64,000 bases of DNA. Source: SZUA-545 sp050297855 (GTDB taxonomy: Bacteria > Campylobacterota > Campylobacteria > Campylobacterales > SZUA-545). Position 1 is the first letter of the stretch. Every line of letters begins with the position of its first letter. The translations under genes and the position numbers were made by a program. The DNA lies in contig JBNKTC010000010.1 in assembly GCA_050297855.1 (NCBI GenBank), positions 515,378-579,377 on the forward strand, in the 5' to 3' direction. Shown here in pieces: positions 43,638-51,840 of this stretch. Below the pieces are notes generated by a model. That model was not told the DNA's origin. It ran no database searches and was given only the letters and a program-made list of their open reading frames with translations.

Positions 43638-44906
43638 TTAAACCTCCGCAAGCTTGTAGAGGAATTTCCGCTCTTTGAAGGGGGGAATGTCGAGCTCCTG
43701 GCGGTACTTGGCGATGGAGCGGCGTACCATCTGGATCCCGAAGCGTGCTTCGACCTGCTCGTGCAGGATCTTGTCGCTATAGGGTTTGTCGTGGGGTTCG
43801 CTCTGCACCAGCCGCTGCAGGAAGTGCTTGATCTCCGAGGTGGAGACGTCTCCGATGGCGTTGGAGAAGAAATCCTTAAAGGCGTAAACCCCCCGTTCGC
43901 ACTCCAGGTACTTGTCGCTGATGGCCCGGGAGATGGTCGACTCGTTGAATCCCAACTCGTCGGCGACATCCTGCAGGCGCAGGGGCTTGAGCTCCCCGCC
44001 CATGAAGAAGGCGTACTGCTTCTCGATCAGCACGAGCGCCACGTTGTAGAGCGTCGCCTTGCGCAGGTCGAGGAGTTTGACGAGTTCGCGGGCCTCTTTG
44101 AACTTCTGCTTGGCGAAGTTGTCGTACTTGTCGATCTGATTGACCGTCAGGTCGGGGTAAAAGGCGTGGTTGATCCGCAGGGTGAGTTCGTTGTTCTTGA
44201 ACTCCACGAAGAGGTCGGGCAGCACCGCCGCCTCGCTCTCCATGTACTCCATCGCCGGCGGATTTTTGAGTTTCTGGAGCACCTCTTTGGCGTCGTGGAT
44301 GCGGGGGTGCTCGACAAATTTCTCGATCTGCTCGAACTGCAGGATCAGCGCGCTGAGCAGAATACTCAACTCGTCGTCAAGCTCATAATCGTTGAGCTGA
44401 AACAGAAATGACTCTTTGTAGTCTACCGCTCCGACACCGGCGGGTTCGAGGTAGGCGAAGCGCTGGCGGACGCTTTCGACCTTGTACTCGTCGGTCTCGC
44501 ACTGCTCCGCGATCTCCTTGACGTCCCCCTCGAAATACCCTTCGTCACTGATGTAGTAGATGATCTGCCGGGCGATCTTCTGGGAGATGGGGGTCGGGAA
44601 GAGCGGCGCCGTGATCTGGTCGTCGAGCTTCTCGTACAGAGACTGGCTTCCGACGCTCATCCACTCGATCTCGTCGGTGGAGGCGTTGGAGACGTGGTTC
44701 TGGTACTCCATGTAAGCACTGTGGGAGCGCTCCGTAGAGCTCTCGTTGACCTCGAATCCCGACCCGACTTCCAGGCAGGGGTTCTCGCTGGTAATCACCT
44801 GCAGGTGCTTGTCCAGGTCGCTGAGCGAGCACTGCAGCAGGGGCAGCCAGGTCTGCATGGAGAGTCGGGGAATCTGTTTCTGTTTGAGCGAAAATTCTTG
44901 TTTCAT
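43638..44906 (-). CDS. rpoN: RNA polymerase sigma-54 factor
   Basis: 422 residues: Gln/Leu-rich region I (LKQKQIPRLSMQTWLPLLQC), core-binding region, a HTH (LQDVADELGFNESTISRAIS) and the C-terminal RpoN box (VRRSIAKYRQELDIP). Recognises -24/-12 promoters with NifA as activator. Finding it inside the nif region suggests either the only rpoN of the genome or a nif-dedicated copy. There is no Shine-Dalgarno before the ATG; a TATACA ends 12 bases upstream, so the mRNA may be nearly leaderless. Confidence 0.95.
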   Translation of the reverse strand: MKQEFSLKQKQIPRLSMQTWLPLLQCSLSDLDKHLQVITSENPCLEVGSGFEVNESSTERSHSAYMEYQNHVSNASTDEIEWMSVGSQSLYEKLDDQITAPLFPTPISQKIARQIIYYISDEGYFEGDVKEIAEQCETDEYKVESVRQRFAYLEPAGVGAVDYKESFLFQLNDYELDDELSILLSALILQFEQIEKFVEHPRIHDAKEVLQKLKNPPAMEYMESEAAVLPDLFVEFKNNELTLRINHAFYPDLTVNQIDKYDNFAKQKFKEARELVKLLDLRKATLYNVALVLIEKQYAFFMGGELKPLRLQDVADELGFNESTISRAISDKYLECERGVYAFKDFFSNAIGDVSTSEIKHFLQRLVQSEPHDKPYSDKILHEQVEARFGIQMVRRSIAKYRQELDIPPFKERKFLYKLAEV

Positions 44907-45070
44907 GGTTAGAGTTATTGTATAGGAAAATCGAGGGGCCCGGAGGCAACTTTGGTATATATTTTATACAATTTACAGTACATATGATAATCAGTCTGCA
45001 AATTCTGTTCGAGTATGCGGGTGAAAGATGGGGAGGGGAGGTCTGCCCGGAGGCAGACACGGTAACTGTC

Positions 45071-45361
45071 TTAGTACTTGACGCGGACGAGACCGTTGGG
45101 CTCGACGATCTTCATCTGACACGCCAGGCGCGCTTTCGGGTTGTTTTCGTTGAGCATTTTCATCACCGCTTTCTCTTTTTCGGTGACTTCGCTAAGGAAC
45201 TCCATACCGGATTCGATGGTGACGATACAGGTACCGCATTCGCCGTCGCGGCAGCCGAACGGAAGGGCACTGCCCGACGCTTCTACGATGTCCTGGATGG
45301 TTTTACCCGGCTTAACGTTAATCGCCAGGAAGTCGTTCATAATCTCTACACGTGTTGTCAT
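45071..45361 (-). CDS. [2Fe-2S] ferredoxin
   Basis: 96 residues: FGCRDGECGTCIVTIESG and LACQM supply four Cys of a [2Fe-2S] cluster. Similar in size to the ferredoxin at 21.1 kb (both have the VTIESGMEFL / AHVESGMEYL segment), so they are likely paralogues. TTTCTCC (Shine-Dalgarno on the minus strand, GGAGAAA) precedes the ATG. Last gene of the nifN-led set. Confidence 0.9.
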   Translation of the reverse strand: MTTRVEIMNDFLAINVKPGKTIQDIVEASGSALPFGCRDGECGTCIVTIESGMEFLSEVTEKEKAVMKMLNENNPKARLACQMKIVEPNGLVRVKY

Positions 45362-45435
45362 TGTTTCTCCTAAATGTGTTTCTCATCCGAAACCACAATT
45401 TAATTTCCCCTGCTTGGGGCCCTCATTGCTGCTGC

Positions 45436-45816
45436 CTAGTCAAACGGTTTGACGAGAACGTCGGTGCGGATGATGTACTGGCATGCCAGGCGTACCGGTG
45501 TCTGACGGTTGAATTCCTGAGCAACTTCAGCCTCTTTGCTTGTGATGGCACCCATCTCTTTAAGCGTATCGAGTTCCTTGTCATTCATGTAGTACGAAAC
45601 CGCATGTGCGTCGTAATCCTCTTCTGTCGGATCCATCGGCTCCGTTACGGAAAGATCTTCGATGCGTACCGCACAGCTGCCGCACGTCCCGTCTTTACAG
45701 TCGGTGGGAATTTTGATACCGTTGCTCTCCGCAATGCGAAGCAGCACGTCACCGCTTCTGGCGATAACCCGCTTGTCCATGTCGCCACCGAAACCGCAAA
45801 AGATGACATTTACCAT
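45436..45816 (-). CDS. FeSII (Shethna II)-like [2Fe-2S] ferredoxin
   Basis: 126 residues. The cluster motif DCKDGTCGSCAVRI and distal RLACQYI, the length, the start VNVIFCGFGG and the middle insert ending MNDKELDTLKEMGAITSKE all parallel Azotobacter vinelandii FeSII, which binds oxidised nitrogenase and shields it from oxygen (recognised from memory). It sits between nifZ and another ferredoxin. A conformational-protection role is therefore plausible but unproven. GGAGAAAC precedes the ATG. Confidence 0.8.
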   Translation of the reverse strand: MVNVIFCGFGGDMDKRVIARSGDVLLRIAESNGIKIPTDCKDGTCGSCAVRIEDLSVTEPMDPTEEDYDAHAVSYYMNDKELDTLKEMGAITSKEAEVAQEFNRQTPVRLACQYIIRTDVLVKPFD

Positions 45817-45889
45817 AGTTTCTCCTTCTTTTTTTCCCTTAGGGCACGGAAACCGTATCCCATTGGGGTGTCAATACTCAAAAAGACCG

Positions 45890-46294
45890 TTAATCTCCTT
45901 CTTTTTGAGATTGCGCTGCGGCTTCTTCGGCAGCTTTTTCGGCGGCGCGCTTTGCCCGGTGCTCCCGGATCCAGCGCAGCTCTTCCTCGACTTCGTCGTA
46001 GCCGTCCGCTTCACCGACGGCTTCGAGCTCCGCTTCGCGGCATCCGAAGGTGGAACCCTCTTCGATAAAGTGCACGTCGTAGATGCGGATCACCTGAAGG
46101 AAATCCCCGATATGCTTGACGTACCCTTCCGCGCCGGGCTCTACCAGGATCGCGTCGGGGGCGTGGAACGGGTTGGACCCGTCGTTGCGGATCGGCTTGG
46201 TAATGCGGACCCGCTGCCCTAAGCGGAATACCGGAAGGATCTCGTCTTTAGTTGAAGCTGAGATTTGGTTGGCTTGTGCATGCGTGAGCTCCAT
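45890..46294 (-). CDS. nifZ: NifZ
   Basis: 134 residues with the NifZ core: FRLGQRVRITKPIRNDGSNP, VEPGAEGYVKHIGDFLQVIR, IYDVHFIEEGSTFGCREAEL. The C-terminal ~45 residues are a charged, Ala/Glu-rich helix. NifZ helps form the second P-cluster of the MoFe protein. It overlaps nifW by 47 bases, so the two are translationally linked. Confidence 0.92.
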   Translation of the reverse strand: MELTHAQANQISASTKDEILPVFRLGQRVRITKPIRNDGSNPFHAPDAILVEPGAEGYVKHIGDFLQVIRIYDVHFIEEGSTFGCREAELEAVGEADGYDEVEEELRWIREHRAKRAAEKAAEEAAAQSQKEGD

Positions 46295-46625
46295 TGCTTA
46301 CCTCCTCGATATCGTTACAGCTGGATGATGTGGCGCAGCTTCCGCAGGCGCTGGGGTTTTCGAACATGGACCAGACGTCTGCCGCGGAGGGGGCGTATCC
46401 GTTTTCGAAGTTTTTGTAAACCGTGAGCAGAGCGAACTTGTAATACTCCAGCCGCTTCTCGTCGCTTCCCATATCCCGGCCTTCGGCCTTGTCGACCAGC
46501 TCGCCGAACTTCTTCATGATATGGAATCGCTTGACGTAGACAAGGCGCTCGTCGTACTCGAGGTCGAAGAAGTCGAAAAACTCTTCGGTGTCGGTAAGGG
46601 TCTGGAACTCTTCCAATCTTGTCAT
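46248..46625 (-). CDS. nifW: NifW
   Basis: 125 residues: FFDFFDLEYDERLVYVKRFH and IMKKFGELVDKAEG match NifW (stabilising/protective protein of nitrogenase). The C-terminus carries a small Cys-rich tail (PSACGSCATSSSC) not needed by the core fold; it could bind metal or form disulfides. Overlaps nifZ. Confidence 0.9.
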   Translation of the reverse strand: MTRLEEFQTLTDTEEFFDFFDLEYDERLVYVKRFHIMKKFGELVDKAEGRDMGSDEKRLEYYKFALLTVYKNFENGYAPSAADVWSMFENPSACGSCATSSSCNDIEEVSNGAHACTSQPNLSFN

Positions 46626-46763
46626 CTGTCATCCTTTTGTTTCAGTTGACTAACCTGATGCATTTTTCACTCCTGACGAAGGGCACCCCGACGGCACAAA
46701 GGCTTACATTTTTGTCTTTCAAGCCTCTCACGGCCCCAAAACATGGAGCCTAGAGAAGGTTGC

Positions 46764-47282
46764 TTACAGACCCATCTCTTCTTTGACTTTCGCCGCCCAG
46801 GCGACAAGCCGCTCTTCGGTCAGGTCCTCCTGGTTGACATCGTCGATCGGCAGGCCGCAGAACATGCCGCCTTTCTCCGCACCGGAGTGCTTGTAGTCGT
46901 ACCCCTCCGTCGGCCAGTGACCGAAACCGGTTTTGGCGCCGCATTTGTGGAAGATCTCTTCCATCTTGCCCAGGGCGGTGACGAACTCTTCGCCGTGGCT
47001 CTTCTGATCGCCGGCACCGAAGAAGGCGACTTTCTTGCCGCTGAAATCGGGCTCGTCGTTCTCCATCTCGTAAAGCGGGTCGACCCAGTCGCGTTGCGGG
47101 TCGCCCTGCCCCCATGTGGAAGATCCGATCAACAGGACGTCAAACTCCTCGAACTGGTCGAGGTCGTCGTAGTCCTCTTCCATATTGATCAGTTCCGATC
47201 CCTCGAAGAGCTCTTCGAGCTTCTCCGCCGCTTCCTGTGTCACGCCGCCGCTGCTGCCTACGAAAATACCTACTGATGCCAT
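46764..47282 (-). CDS. nifF: Flavodoxin (NifF-like)
   Basis: 172 residues: FMN phosphate loop GIFVGSSGGVTQEAA, ring-binding loops SSTWGQGDPQRDWVD and FGAGDQKSHGEEFVTA. Long-chain flavodoxin length. Electron donor to nitrogenase reductase is the expected role in this setting. The phosphate loop has SSGGVT where many flavodoxins have S/T-x-TGxT. GGAGAAC precedes the ATG. Confidence 0.92.
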   Translation of the reverse strand: MASVGIFVGSSGGVTQEAAEKLEELFEGSELINMEEDYDDLDQFEEFDVLLIGSSTWGQGDPQRDWVDPLYEMENDEPDFSGKKVAFFGAGDQKSHGEEFVTALGKMEEIFHKCGAKTGFGHWPTEGYDYKHSGAEKGGMFCGLPIDDVNQEDLTEERLVAWAAKVKEEMGL

Positions 47283-47352
47283 TGTCTGCTGTTCTCCTTG
47301 TTGGTGGATACGGTGCCGGATACCGCCACCGTAACGGACGCTGCACCCTGAA

Positions 47353-47372
47353 GTGAATGTTCACGCATTCAC
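47353..47372. promoter_or_regulatory. Palindrome upstream of nifF
   Basis: GTGAATG-TTCACG-CATTCAC, perfect 7-bp arms, 71 bases upstream of nifF; possible operator. Confidence 0.35.
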
Positions 47373-47422
47373 TGTGACGGTGCATTGTTCCCTGAAACTG
47401 AATATTAAATCCCGGATCATTA

Positions 47423-47444
47423 CGGGGCGCTTTAAAACGCCCCG
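47423..47444. repeat. GC-rich hairpin between nifF and the NifX-associated gene
   Basis: CGGGGCG - CTTTAAAA - CGCCCCG. It may act as an attenuating or mRNA-stabilising hairpin in the nifN-led transcript; no U-tract. Confidence 0.45.
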
Positions 47445-47530
47445 GATCCGACCTCGAATATCTATCTTTTAATCATGAAACTGCCCGATATTCGAACAGT
47501 CGTCTGCGTTCCCTGTCAATTTTTTGACCC

Positions 47531-47977
47531 CTACCCCTTGCAGGGTTTATACTGTTCGTACACTTCGAAGGATTTGTCGAGGTACTTCTGTCCCTCTTCG
47601 TAGAGCTTGTCGAGGGTACGGTAGCCGAAGCGGTGGGCGTCTTTGAAGTACTTGTCCACGAGGACGATGCGGTCGGCGATGACGATACAGCGTCCGAACC
47701 CTTCGTGGCTCATCTCCATGACGACGTTGCACATGACGCCGGTCTTGCGCTCGAACTGCAGGGCGATCGCCTTGAACAGCATCTTGATCTCACCGATCAG
47801 CATCTCGTCGATATCGGCGATGATGGGGATCTTTTTGAGATCTTCCTTGGTCTTGACGTACTTCTTGGTCAGAAGCTCCTCGTCGCTCATTTTGGCCCAG
47901 TTGCCGAACTGGTCCGTCGCACGAAGCTGACGGATCAGCTCTTCGGTAAATGCGTTTTTGTCGATCGTTGCGTCCAT
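47531..47977 (-). CDS. NifX-associated nitrogen fixation protein (DUF269)
   Basis: 148 residues: FTEELIRQLRATDQFGNWAK, SDEELLTKKYVKTKEDLKKI, VMEMSHEGFGRCIVIADRIV, KDAHRFGYRTLDKLYEEG fit the DUF269 family that accompanies NifX in most diazotrophs. Exact function unknown; likely in cofactor trafficking. Follows nifX in the same direction. Confidence 0.9.
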   Translation of the reverse strand: MDATIDKNAFTEELIRQLRATDQFGNWAKMSDEELLTKKYVKTKEDLKKIPIIADIDEMLIGEIKMLFKAIALQFERKTGVMCNVVMEMSHEGFGRCIVIADRIVLVDKYFKDAHRFGYRTLDKLYEEGQKYLDKSFEVYEQYKPCKG

Positions 47978-48082
47978 GTATTCTCCTTATTTTTAATGAA
48001 TAATGAAAAATTTATAATGAATAATGGCGGTATGCAGCGAAGCTGCTGTCATCATAGAAAAAGAAGGCGCAGCCGTTTCCAA

Positions 48083-48110
48083 CATTTTTCATTTTTCATT
48101 TTTCATTTTT
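48083..48110. repeat. Heptanucleotide tandem repeat (CATTTTT) x4
   Basis: Four perfect 7-bp copies just beyond the nifX stop; part of an AT-rich stretch (47984-48121) with mirror-like AATGAATAATG sequences. Confidence 0.85.
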
Positions 48111-48122
48111 CACTATTCAATG

Positions 48123-48578
48123 TTATTCCGCCGCCCAGCGTGCCAGGCGCGGATCTTCCGTCGTCTCGATGTTCATGATGCGCTTGACCCACGGCGGAGG
48201 GTTGCCGTTGATCATCTCCACAAGCTCTTTGAGGACATCTTCGATGCGGCGGGGTTCGTTAACCTTCATCGGGTTGATCCCGGCGCGGATCACTTTCGCG
48301 GCCGCCGTACCGCCGATGGACTCGCAGTACATGATGTTGATCCCTTCAAGGGCTTTCACCTTGTAGTCGGTCTTGGCATCGCCCTGCAGGTCGGAGGTGT
48401 CGGTCTTGACCACCCCTGACATGCTGAAGCCGTCGGCCGAAACATTGTAGACCGCAAACTCCAGCGCCCCGCCGAAGTGGGCGTTGACCGTTTCGAGGTC
48501 CTTGGTGGCAAAGGCCACTTTCATCGCGTTTTCCGGGGTATCCGTACTCTCAACTGTGATCTTGGTCGTTTCACCCAT
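48123..48578 (-). CDS. nifX: NifX
   Basis: 151 residues: MKVAFATKDLETVNAHFGGA and the terminal AGINPMKVNEPRRIEDVLKE are typical of the NifX/NafY/NifB C-terminal cofactor-binding fold. Binds NifB-co and VK-cluster on the way to NifEN. ATG 48578 follows AAGGAG. Lies 167 bases after nifN. Confidence 0.92.
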   Translation of the reverse strand: MGETTKITVESTDTPENAMKVAFATKDLETVNAHFGGALEFAVYNVSADGFSMSGVVKTDTSDLQGDAKTDYKVKALEGINIMYCESIGGTAAAKVIRAGINPMKVNEPRRIEDVLKELVEMINGNPPPWVKRIMNIETTEDPRLARWAAE

Positions 48579-48745
48579 TGTTAACTCCTTCGATTTGATA
48601 TAAATACGGGCTCGGAGCAAAAGCCCCGGTCCCTACGCTGTCGCTGTGTCCGCTTCGGCAGCGGGCCCCGCACCTTGGGTGCTTTGTCTGCGCTCTTCGC
48701 GAACACCTGCAAAGTCTCTTTTCTACTTCTTCCTACATACACTCC

Positions 48746-50050
48746 TTAATGATGTGAGTGTTTGACATGGCGCAACGTATTGGCCGCTTCGAAGAGAAAG
48801 TAGGTACTCCCTTCGTAGAGCTGGTCGTGTTTGAGCTGGTTGCCCAGCTCCTCGTAGTTGGGGAAGCCCCGAAGCATCAGTCCCGTGTGTCCCCCCTGCA
48901 TGTGCAATAACCGTTCTGCATGGAAATTGCTGATCACCAGGTCTGCCGTTTCAAAATGGGGCTTGGCGTCTTCGAGGTCGCCCACGAAGACCGTCTCCGC
49001 CTCGATGCGCTCCAGCACCGGGCTGTAGGTGGTGGCGACGACGGCGGCGACGGTTCCCCCGACGCTCTGAAGCAGTGCAGCCATGCCGACGCACATATCC
49101 GGCTCGCCGGTAATGACAAAGCGCGACGAACCGATGAGGAAGTGGCTGTCGAGCATGGCGTCCTGGAGCCGTCCCCGCCAGCGCTTCACCAGCGGCGCGG
49201 GGTCGATGTGGCGGATCGCCATCAATTCCGCGACAAAATTGTCGGTGGCGTCCTGCCCCATTAGGTGATCGAAGTGGAGATGTTTAATCTTGGGGTTTTT
49301 CTCCAGCAACGCCTCGGCAGCGATCGTCATGGACGCCCCGACGGTGACGACGGTGCCCGCGTCCCCCAGCTCGCGGATCTCGTCAATCCCGATGGCTCCG
49401 GTGCCCAGCTTCCCCTGCCCTTCGCCGAAGTGGCCGTCTAGAGAGGTCGAGAGGTCCGGCAGCGCCAGGGTCTCGAAGCCGAAGCTTTCGCAGAACTCCT
49501 TGAGCTTCTCCACCTCCAGCGGCTGCAGGCTGACGTGGGGCAGCAGGAGCAGTTTGGCGGGTTTGACCGTGTCGGCGGGCTCGGCATGCTGGTCGATGAG
49601 GGCCTTGGCCGTCAGGGCCCAGCCGCTCTCCATGCCCCCCTCGAAATCGGGGGTGTTGACGTAGCAGTAGGGAATCTCGATATGGGTGCCCACGGCCCGG
49701 ACGTCGTCGCCTTTGGTCTCGGTCAGGCCCGTCGTATGCAGTCCGATCAGTTCGGGCTGCATCGTCTTGTTCTTCTTGGTGATGTTCTCGATCGCCATCA
49801 AAATGGAGTAATCCCCGCCGTCGAGCACCGCGGTGATGTCGCTGACGGAGGTATTGTACATGGCGATGGGTTCGTTGAAGTGGCGGGTGTAGAAGACCTT
49901 GGTATAGGAGGCGCACCCCTGCGACGCGTGCATCAGGGGCAGGCAGTTGCGGATCCCCATAAAGGCCAGGGCGGCGCCCATAGGCTGGGAATGTTTGATG
50001 GGGTTGACCTGCAGCGGTTTATGCTCGTGTCGGCTGAGTTCGATCTCCAT
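48746..50050 (-). CDS. nifN: NifN, FeMo-cofactor scaffold subunit
   Basis: 434 residues: HEHKPLQVNPIKHSQPMGAA, LPLMHASQGCASYTKVFYTR, HTTGLTETKGDD, and VTGEPDMCVGMAALL. Related to NifK. Forms the NifE2N2 scaffold on which FeMo-cofactor is completed. NifE is encoded 3.2 kb away under another promoter, which is unusual. A sigma-54-type promoter is 27 bases upstream of the start. Confidence 0.93.
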   Translation of the reverse strand: MEIELSRHEHKPLQVNPIKHSQPMGAALAFMGIRNCLPLMHASQGCASYTKVFYTRHFNEPIAMYNTSVSDITAVLDGGDYSILMAIENITKKNKTMQPELIGLHTTGLTETKGDDVRAVGTHIEIPYCYVNTPDFEGGMESGWALTAKALIDQHAEPADTVKPAKLLLLPHVSLQPLEVEKLKEFCESFGFETLALPDLSTSLDGHFGEGQGKLGTGAIGIDEIRELGDAGTVVTVGASMTIAAEALLEKNPKIKHLHFDHLMGQDATDNFVAELMAIRHIDPAPLVKRWRGRLQDAMLDSHFLIGSSRFVITGEPDMCVGMAALLQSVGGTVAAVVATTYSPVLERIEAETVFVGDLEDAKPHFETADLVISNFHAERLLHMQGGHTGLMLRGFPNYEELGNQLKHDQLYEGSTYFLFEAANTLRHVKHSHH

Positions 50051-50076
50051 AGTCTCTCCTTAAGTACCGGAGAGAA

Positions 50077-50092
50077 TGCATGAAATGTTCTA
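50077..50092 (-). promoter_or_regulatory. Sigma-54 type promoter of nifN operon
   Basis: The minus strand reads TAGAACATTTCATGCA. Confidence 0.6.
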
Positions 50093-50134
50093 GACTGCGG
50101 GATGAATGTCCATTCGTTCCATCGAGGTCGGATG

Positions 50135-50151
50135 TGTTATGATTCGTAACA
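50135..50151. promoter_or_regulatory. Candidate NifA upstream activator site 3
   Basis: TGTTATGATTCGTAACA, a palindromic TGT-N11-ACA site (arms TGTTA/TAACA) 43 bases upstream of the nifN sigma-54 promoter; its complement begins TGTTACGA like site 1. Confidence 0.5.
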
Positions 50152-50218
50152 CCGACCGACAGATTGCAAGACGGCTTCACTGCAGCGGTTTTGGAATCGG
50201 TCCCCAAAAAGGAATCCC

Positions 50219-50527
50219 ATGGCTACGTATAAGATTTTCAGTTACGGTACCCTGCAGCGCAGCAAGTTCGTCCGGGGCAAAACCGTCCGCAAGGCGACCC
50301 TCACCGGCCCCTACGAGATCATGAAGAGTGACTACCCCCTGCTGCAGGAGATCGACCGCGACGGCAACACGATCCCCGGTATCGTCTTCGAAGTGACCCG
50401 CGCCGAGATCGACGAGATCGACGACTACGAGGGGATGCCCCATCTCTTCAAACGGCAGAAGAAACAGGTGGTTTATGAGGACGACGGCAGCAGCGACACC
50501 GCCTGGGTCTACCTCCTGCACGAATAG
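50219..50527 (+). CDS. Gamma-glutamylcyclotransferase-like (AIG2/GGCT) protein
   Basis: 102 residues: FSYGTLQRSKF (YGTL loop), PGIVFEV and the Glu in IDDYEGMPHLF. Short GGCT-fold protein, divergent from nifN, with AAAGGA before the ATG. It shares the family, but little more, with the gene fused by overlap to nifA. Substrate unknown. Confidence 0.8.
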   Translation: MATYKIFSYGTLQRSKFVRGKTVRKATLTGPYEIMKSDYPLLQEIDRDGNTIPGIVFEVTRAEIDEIDDYEGMPHLFKRQKKQVVYEDDGSSDTAWVYLLHE

Positions 50528-50528
50528 T

Positions 50529-51680
50529 CTACGCCGCCGCGCTCCGCACCTTGCGGATGACGACGACAGCCCCTACCCCCGCGAGCAGTACCCCGCCCAT
50601 TACGACAAAGAAGTGCTGCACCCCGAAGTAGGCCACCGCCGGGTGGAACACGACGGGCGAACAGAACTGCCCCAGAAAGAGCGCACTGCTCATATAGCCC
50701 GAGGACTTCACCCGTCGGCGGCTGTGGGAGCGGCTGAGCATCCACGCCATCACGTTGGTCATCAGGATCCCGCCCCCGAACCCCATCATAGGCGAGGTCA
50801 CGAAGAAGTAGTGGACGTCGCGCACCTCCCCGATCAGCACGAAGCCGATGCCGATGATGCCCATCCCGATCAGGTAGATCGCGGGGTAGTCGAACCGCTT
50901 TTTGAGCGGGGCGAAGGTGAGCGCGCCCAGGGCGTTGAAGATAAAAGCCGACGCGATGATCGCCCCGGTGAGTGCCCCGCTCGCGCCGAAATGGTTGATC
51001 ATGAGAAAGGGCATCTGCGTCGGCAGGATGTAAAAGATCACCATCAGCACGAAGGCGAGGAAGTAGATCCCCCGCAGCTTCTGCGCCGGGGCTTCCTCGC
51101 TCCCTTCCATCTCCCGGGGATGCTCCGGCTCGACGATGAAGCGCAGCACCAGCGGGATAAAGATCAGCCCGACGAGGTAGATGCCGAAGGGAAGCCGCCA
51201 CCCGATGTCGCTCAACCAGCCGCCCCCGATGAGAAAGAGCAGCCCCCCAAAGGAGGTGAAGGCACTCTGCAGCCCCATGTAGCGGTGGCGCACCTCCGGC
51301 GTGAAGTAGTCCCCCACCAGCGAGGTGGTGAGGATCATCAGCACCGCGATGGCGACCCCCAGCACCGCCCGCGAGACCAGCAGTGCTTCGATCCCCTCCA
51401 GATAGAGCCCCGCACTCCCCGCCGCGGCGAAGAGCAGCAGCCCGGCGATGGCGGCGTAACGGCGCCGCAGCCCCTGCAGCAGGTGGCCCAGGAAAGGAGC
51501 CAGCAACGCGATGGAGAGCGACGGCAGGGTGATCATCAGCCGTGAGAGCAGTTCGATGTCCGCCTCGCCGGGGAAGTGGTCTTTGAGGTGCGGCAGCGAG
51601 GTGATGATGGCGACATTGGACATCATCGTCATCATGGAGAGCAGCAGCAGCGTTATTTTGGTCGCGTTGGCGATGTGCAT
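50529..51680 (-). CDS. MFS transporter (multidrug/efflux type)
   Basis: 383 residues, about 12 hydrophobic helices. The loop 2-3 region GHLLQGLRRRYAAIAG and the VSRAVLGVAIAVLMILTTSLVGDYF helix are typical of the drug-efflux branch. Inner membrane; substrate unknown. Convergent with the GGCT gene, divergent from yceI. It interrupts the nifE-nifN spacing. Confidence 0.88.
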   Translation of the reverse strand: MHIANATKITLLLLSMMTMMSNVAIITSLPHLKDHFPGEADIELLSRLMITLPSLSIALLAPFLGHLLQGLRRRYAAIAGLLLFAAAGSAGLYLEGIEALLVSRAVLGVAIAVLMILTTSLVGDYFTPEVRHRYMGLQSAFTSFGGLLFLIGGGWLSDIGWRLPFGIYLVGLIFIPLVLRFIVEPEHPREMEGSEEAPAQKLRGIYFLAFVLMVIFYILPTQMPFLMINHFGASGALTGAIIASAFIFNALGALTFAPLKKRFDYPAIYLIGMGIIGIGFVLIGEVRDVHYFFVTSPMMGFGGGILMTNVMAWMLSRSHSRRRVKSSGYMSSALFLGQFCSPVVFHPAVAYFGVQHFFVVMGGVLLAGVGAVVVIRKVRSAAA

Positions 51681-51760
51681 CCTATTCCTTTGGCCGTATT
51701 ATGCCCTAGCGGCAACCTCTCTGTGTCGTCCGGGGATAAAAAAAGATATCATTTAATTTT

Positions 51761-51820
51761 AGAGCAATTACTCTTGACATCGGATAAAAATGATGCTACA
51801 GTGCTTAGTGTAATTACTCT
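51761..51820 (+). promoter_or_regulatory. yceI promoter with two operator palindromes
   Basis: TTGACA (51774-51779), 17-base spacer, TACAGT (51797-51802). The promoter is bracketed by AGAGCAATTACTCT (51761-51774, near-perfect palindrome) and AGTGTAATTACTCT (51807-51820). The two sites probably bind the TetR-family protein encoded downstream. Confidence 0.65.
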
Positions 51821-51840
51821 AATCATTGAAAGGATCAGTC

